Source: Actinomycetales bacterium Actino_02 (GTDB lineage Bacteria; Actinomycetota; Actinomycetes; Propionibacteriales; Propionibacteriaceae). Taken from it: a stretch of 64,000 nt of DNA. The position numbers and the translations under genes are program-made. Positions 61,507 to 64,000 of this stretch are shown here, in pieces. The stretch is taken from positions 248,001 through 312,000 of the forward strand of contig LUYM01000006.1 in NCBI GenBank assembly GCA_001603275.1, written 5' to 3'. Within the stretch, counting starts at the first letter, position 1. Each line of letters begins with the position of its first letter. The notes beneath the pieces were generated by a model. That model was not told the DNA's origin. It searched no databases and saw only the letters and a list, made by a program, of their open reading frames with translations.

Positions 61507-64000
61507 ATGGCCATCAATCAGACCGCCGCGATCAACCTCCGCTTGGCCCAGCTCGGCCTGCCCGTTCCGTCCCGCTTCCAGAACGACGACGGCGCCCGGC
61601 TGGTCGCCCCCATCCTGGCCCGGCAGCGTGAGCTCAGCCGTCGGCTCGCCGACCGCCTGTGCGCCGCGGACGCGCGGATTCAGGCCTGGTTGGACGACTA
61701 CCTGGCCGAGACCGGACTGACCCCGAGCCTGCCCCGCCGCACCCTGGTCCTGGACGAGCCCGGATTGGCGCGCACTCTGTCGCTGCCACTGGACTCTGAT
61801 GAATTCTCCTCGCCGCTGCTGAGCAGCTACCGGCTGGCCAACGGCGTCCTGCACAACCCGGCCAACGATCGGCGCACCACGGCCGGCGTCTTCCACATCG
61901 CCGAGGGCGGCCTGCCGATCCCGGACGACAAGATCGCCGTGACCAAGTCGGTCTTCGCCCGGCTGCTCGCACTGGCCTTCCAGCCGCCGGCCGATGCCCT
62001 GGTCCTGCCCTACGGCTCGGGCTCTGAGCAGCCGGCGGCCTGCTTCGTGTCGCTGCTGCTGCGTCCGCTGGTCTCCCCGGCTGTGCCCGGCTGGGTGCGC
62101 GAGAAGCGGATGGAGACCCGGTTCATCGTCCCCGGCGGCCTGGTCGCGAACCTCGACTTCGTCGAAGGCATCTTCGGCAACGGCGGTGACCCGTACCTGC
62201 CCGAGAACGACGCGTCGCTGGCGCCGCACACCTGGACCGGCCACACCGGTGCCGTGATCCTGGCCCCGCACCTGACCTCGATCACCAAGAAGGAACTCGG
62301 TCTTCCGCACATCAACGAGGCCACCGACCGGCAGCGCCGCGACGGCCAGTGCTGGGAGAGCCCGGACGAGCTGTACAACGGCGGCCAGGCGTTCAAGATC
62401 TGCGCCCGCGATGAGCGCGGCGTGATTGTCACCGTGATCGCCGACAACTACTTCGGCTACTGCAAGAAGGAGGTCAAGACCCAGATCTCCTACTCGGCGA
62501 ACCTGTTCGGCAATGCCGAGGAGGAGCACGCCGGTGGCGCGCTGGTGTTCCCCTCCTACAACCTCGGCCAGGAGTACACGGTCAGCGCCCCGGACGGCTA
62601 CGTCCTGGCCGATGTCGTCGCCCGCAATCCCGAGCGGTTCGCCCCGCAGCCGGAGGGCTATGCGCTCGACCTGGCCCAGCCGCACATCGTGCTGGTGCCG
62701 GCCGGCGCCAACTTCTCGCTGCGCACCATGACGGTCACCTGGGAGAACCCGGACGGCTCGGAAGGCAGCCTGCGGCTGCGAGCTGACAAGGTCTATCTCA
62801 CTCCGACCGGTTACCGAGTGCAGATGCTGCAGCAGGCTGCCGACCGCACCCAGTGGAGCCTGATCGGCACCACGGCCACGGCCACCAGTTGCCACAAGCC
62901 GGCCACCGTGTCCGGCGGCGGCAAGTCCGAGATCTCCAAGGCCATCACCGACGCCTTCATCTTCGGGAATGCCTACTCACCCGACTACGACGCCGACATG
63001 GACGCCGTGGCCGCCATCCTGGCCCACGACTTCTCCAACCGCTTCGCCGATCCGGCCGATCGCGGCTACGACCAGCGGGCGGTGCTGTCCGATGATCGCT
63101 CGATCGGCTCGGTGATCAAGCTGCTCACTCCGTCGGCCAAGGACTACTCGCCGGAGTACAACGCCTGGCTCGACTCGATTCCCCAGCACATCAAAGAGCT
63201 CGTGTACGTGGTGAAGCGGTTCTACCGGCCGGAGTGGGGCACCGACTGGCGCTCGCATTTCACCGTGGGGATCATCAACGGCCGTCGCGGCAACAACCTG
63301 CGCCTGGACGGCGAGAAGATCATGGTGAACATGCTGCGGGTCGGTTTTGAGGCCGACGGCAGCTGGCGACTGTTCGGTTTGCGTCACGACTTCAGCCCGG
63401 CCGTGAAGGTGCAGACCGAGGACGACATCACCGCGTCGGTGGTGATTTCCGGCAAGATGCTCGGCCTGGATCCGTCCCGCTCGTACAAGCTGGTGGAGAA
63501 CTGCGAGGAGTTGCTCTTCCAGCGTCCGGACGACGCCATTCACCGTGGCTACGACAAGCAGGCCGAGGCTGACATCGCCGGTCCGGACACCTTCTTGTCG
63601 AACTTCCAGCCGCTCACGCAGGCCGATGCTGTTGAATTGCGTGACGACGCCGTGGCTTTCAGCCAGTTCACCGCTCCGATGCAGGAGCTGATCTCGCGCC
63701 AAGCCGATGCCGCGCCGGGCTCCTCGCCGGAGTTCTTCGTCTGCTCGGCCAACCCGCGGCTGGTCAACGGGTCTCCCAGCAAGAACCCGCGCTACCTGCA
63801 GCGCCGTCCGGACCGGACGAATGCCGAAGCCACCGCCGTGGCCGACCTGGCCTCGCACCTGGCCCGCAAGCTGCCCGCGGACGCTCCGCTGCCGCTCCCG
63901 GTGGATGTGGTGGCCGCCGGCCGCCGCAACAACCCGCCGGACGGGCCGGTGCCCGCGCTGTGCTCGTACAACCCGCTGCACTACATGGAGCTGCCGGAGC
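61507..64000 (+). CDS. large protein, candidate PPi-type phosphoenolpyruvate carboxykinase (3' end outside window)
   Basis: The frame from ATG 61507 is open to the last base, giving 831 residues. I read it directly from the sequence. Features include a P-loop-like SGGGKSEIS at residues 469-477, YFGYCKKEVKTQISYSANLFG near 317, and FYRPEWGTDWRSHFTVGIIN near 575. The size (over 830 residues), P-loop and host type fit the ~1100-residue PPi-dependent PEPCK known from Propionibacterium, which interconverts oxaloacetate and PEP with pyrophosphate. I recall the family only in outline, so this is a candidate call. No strong ribosome-binding site precedes the ATG. Confidence 0.55.
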   Translation, partial: MAINQTAAINLRLAQLGLPVPSRFQNDDGARLVAPILARQRELSRRLADRLCAADARIQAWLDDYLAETGLTPSLPRRTLVLDEPGLARTLSLPLDSDEFSSPLLSSYRLANGVLHNPANDRRTTAGVFHIAEGGLPIPDDKIAVTKSVFARLLALAFQPPADALVLPYGSGSEQPAACFVSLLLRPLVSPAVPGWVREKRMETRFIVPGGLVANLDFVEGIFGNGGDPYLPENDASLAPHTWTGHTGAVILAPHLTSITKKELGLPHINEATDRQRRDGQCWESPDELYNGGQAFKICARDERGVIVTVIADNYFGYCKKEVKTQISYSANLFGNAEEEHAGGALVFPSYNLGQEYTVSAPDGYVLADVVARNPERFAPQPEGYALDLAQPHIVLVPAGANFSLRTMTVTWENPDGSEGSLRLRADKVYLTPTGYRVQMLQQAADRTQWSLIGTTATATSCHKPATVSGGGKSEISKAITDAFIFGNAYSPDYDADMDAVAAILAHDFSNRFADPADRGYDQRAVLSDDRSIGSVIKLLTPSAKDYSPEYNAWLDSIPQHIKELVYVVKRFYRPEWGTDWRSHFTVGIINGRRGNNLRLDGEKIMVNMLRVGFEADGSWRLFGLRHDFSPAVKVQTEDDITASVVISGKMLGLDPSRSYKLVENCEELLFQRPDDAIHRGYDKQAEADIAGPDTFLSNFQPLTQADAVELRDDAVAFSQFTAPMQELISRQADAAPGSSPEFFVCSANPRLVNGSPSKNPRYLQRRPDRTNAEATAVADLASHLARKLPADAPLPLPVDVVAAGRRNNPPDGPVPALCSYNPLHYMELPE

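Noticed and set aside
1-64000. tRNA or rRNA genes, phage, integrase or IS transposase genes
   Set aside because: I looked for them and saw no convincing candidate; the repeats here have no transposase within the window.

Overview
The window is about 64 kb of high-GC DNA, densely coded on both strands, with many ATGA/GTGA start-stop overlaps. A perfect DtxR/IdeR iron box, stand-alone crtYc/crtYd cyclase genes, Stealth and DUF4012 surface genes, a PFOR/Nfn redox pair and a candidate PPi-type PEP carboxykinase together point to an actinobacterium, most plausibly of the Propionibacteriaceae/Propionibacteriales. This placement is inference; there is no rRNA in the window, and I recognised no tRNA.

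Layout. 1-7210: one coupled carotenoid operon, idi (3' end), crtE, crtI, crtB, crtYc, crtYd, crtU and a P450, predicted to make isorenieratene-type aromatic carotenoids and probably a hydroxylated form. 7370-8684: a small zinc-ribbon membrane protein and a methyltransferase. 9146-24298: a surface-polysaccharide locus with a DUF4012 protein, several GT2 or multidomain glycosyltransferases, an RgpF-like protein, two secreted GH16 enzymes and two Stealth sugar-phosphate transferases. 24579-29352: an iron(III)-siderophore island (SIP reductase, two permeases, ATPase, lipoprotein) with two iron boxes. 29457-39451: mixed genes, including a beta-CASP nuclease, nitroreductase, L,D-transpeptidase, acyl-CoA dehydrogenase, HAD phosphatase, VOC protein, Lrp regulator with a DDAH-like hydrolase, and a membrane-tethered sigma/anti-sigma fusion. 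39817-47531: a giant PFOR (1661 aa) coupled to a fused NfnB-NfnA protein. 47730-49827: zinc-ribbon, rhomboid-like and DUF2231-cytochrome b5 proteins. 50725-54205: a flavoprotein reductase and a two-component system. 54380-61203: glycerate kinase, a YhgE/Pip operon with its own TetR, YbjQ and a DUF4203-like protein. 61507-64000: 5' part of a large gene, candidate PPi-PEPCK.

The most unusual layer is non-coding. About 20 copies of a short palindrome (GGACGG-8 nt-CCGTCC) lie almost only between genes. Five pairs have starts exactly 43 bp apart. One pair is read in frame inside the 5' end of crtU, and another fragment forms the C-terminus of a Stealth protein. At 49877-50619 an array of four units carries 18-bp inverted arms around a loop of exactly 70 nt that is G-rich and, in three clear cases, has a quadruplex-type pattern. 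I could not assign this array to any family I know. A second hairpin family (CCCGCAG...CTGCGGG around GGGGAC-tg/ag-TCCCC) occurs three times and a third (GGGAC...GTCCC) twice. No transposase that could move them is in the window.
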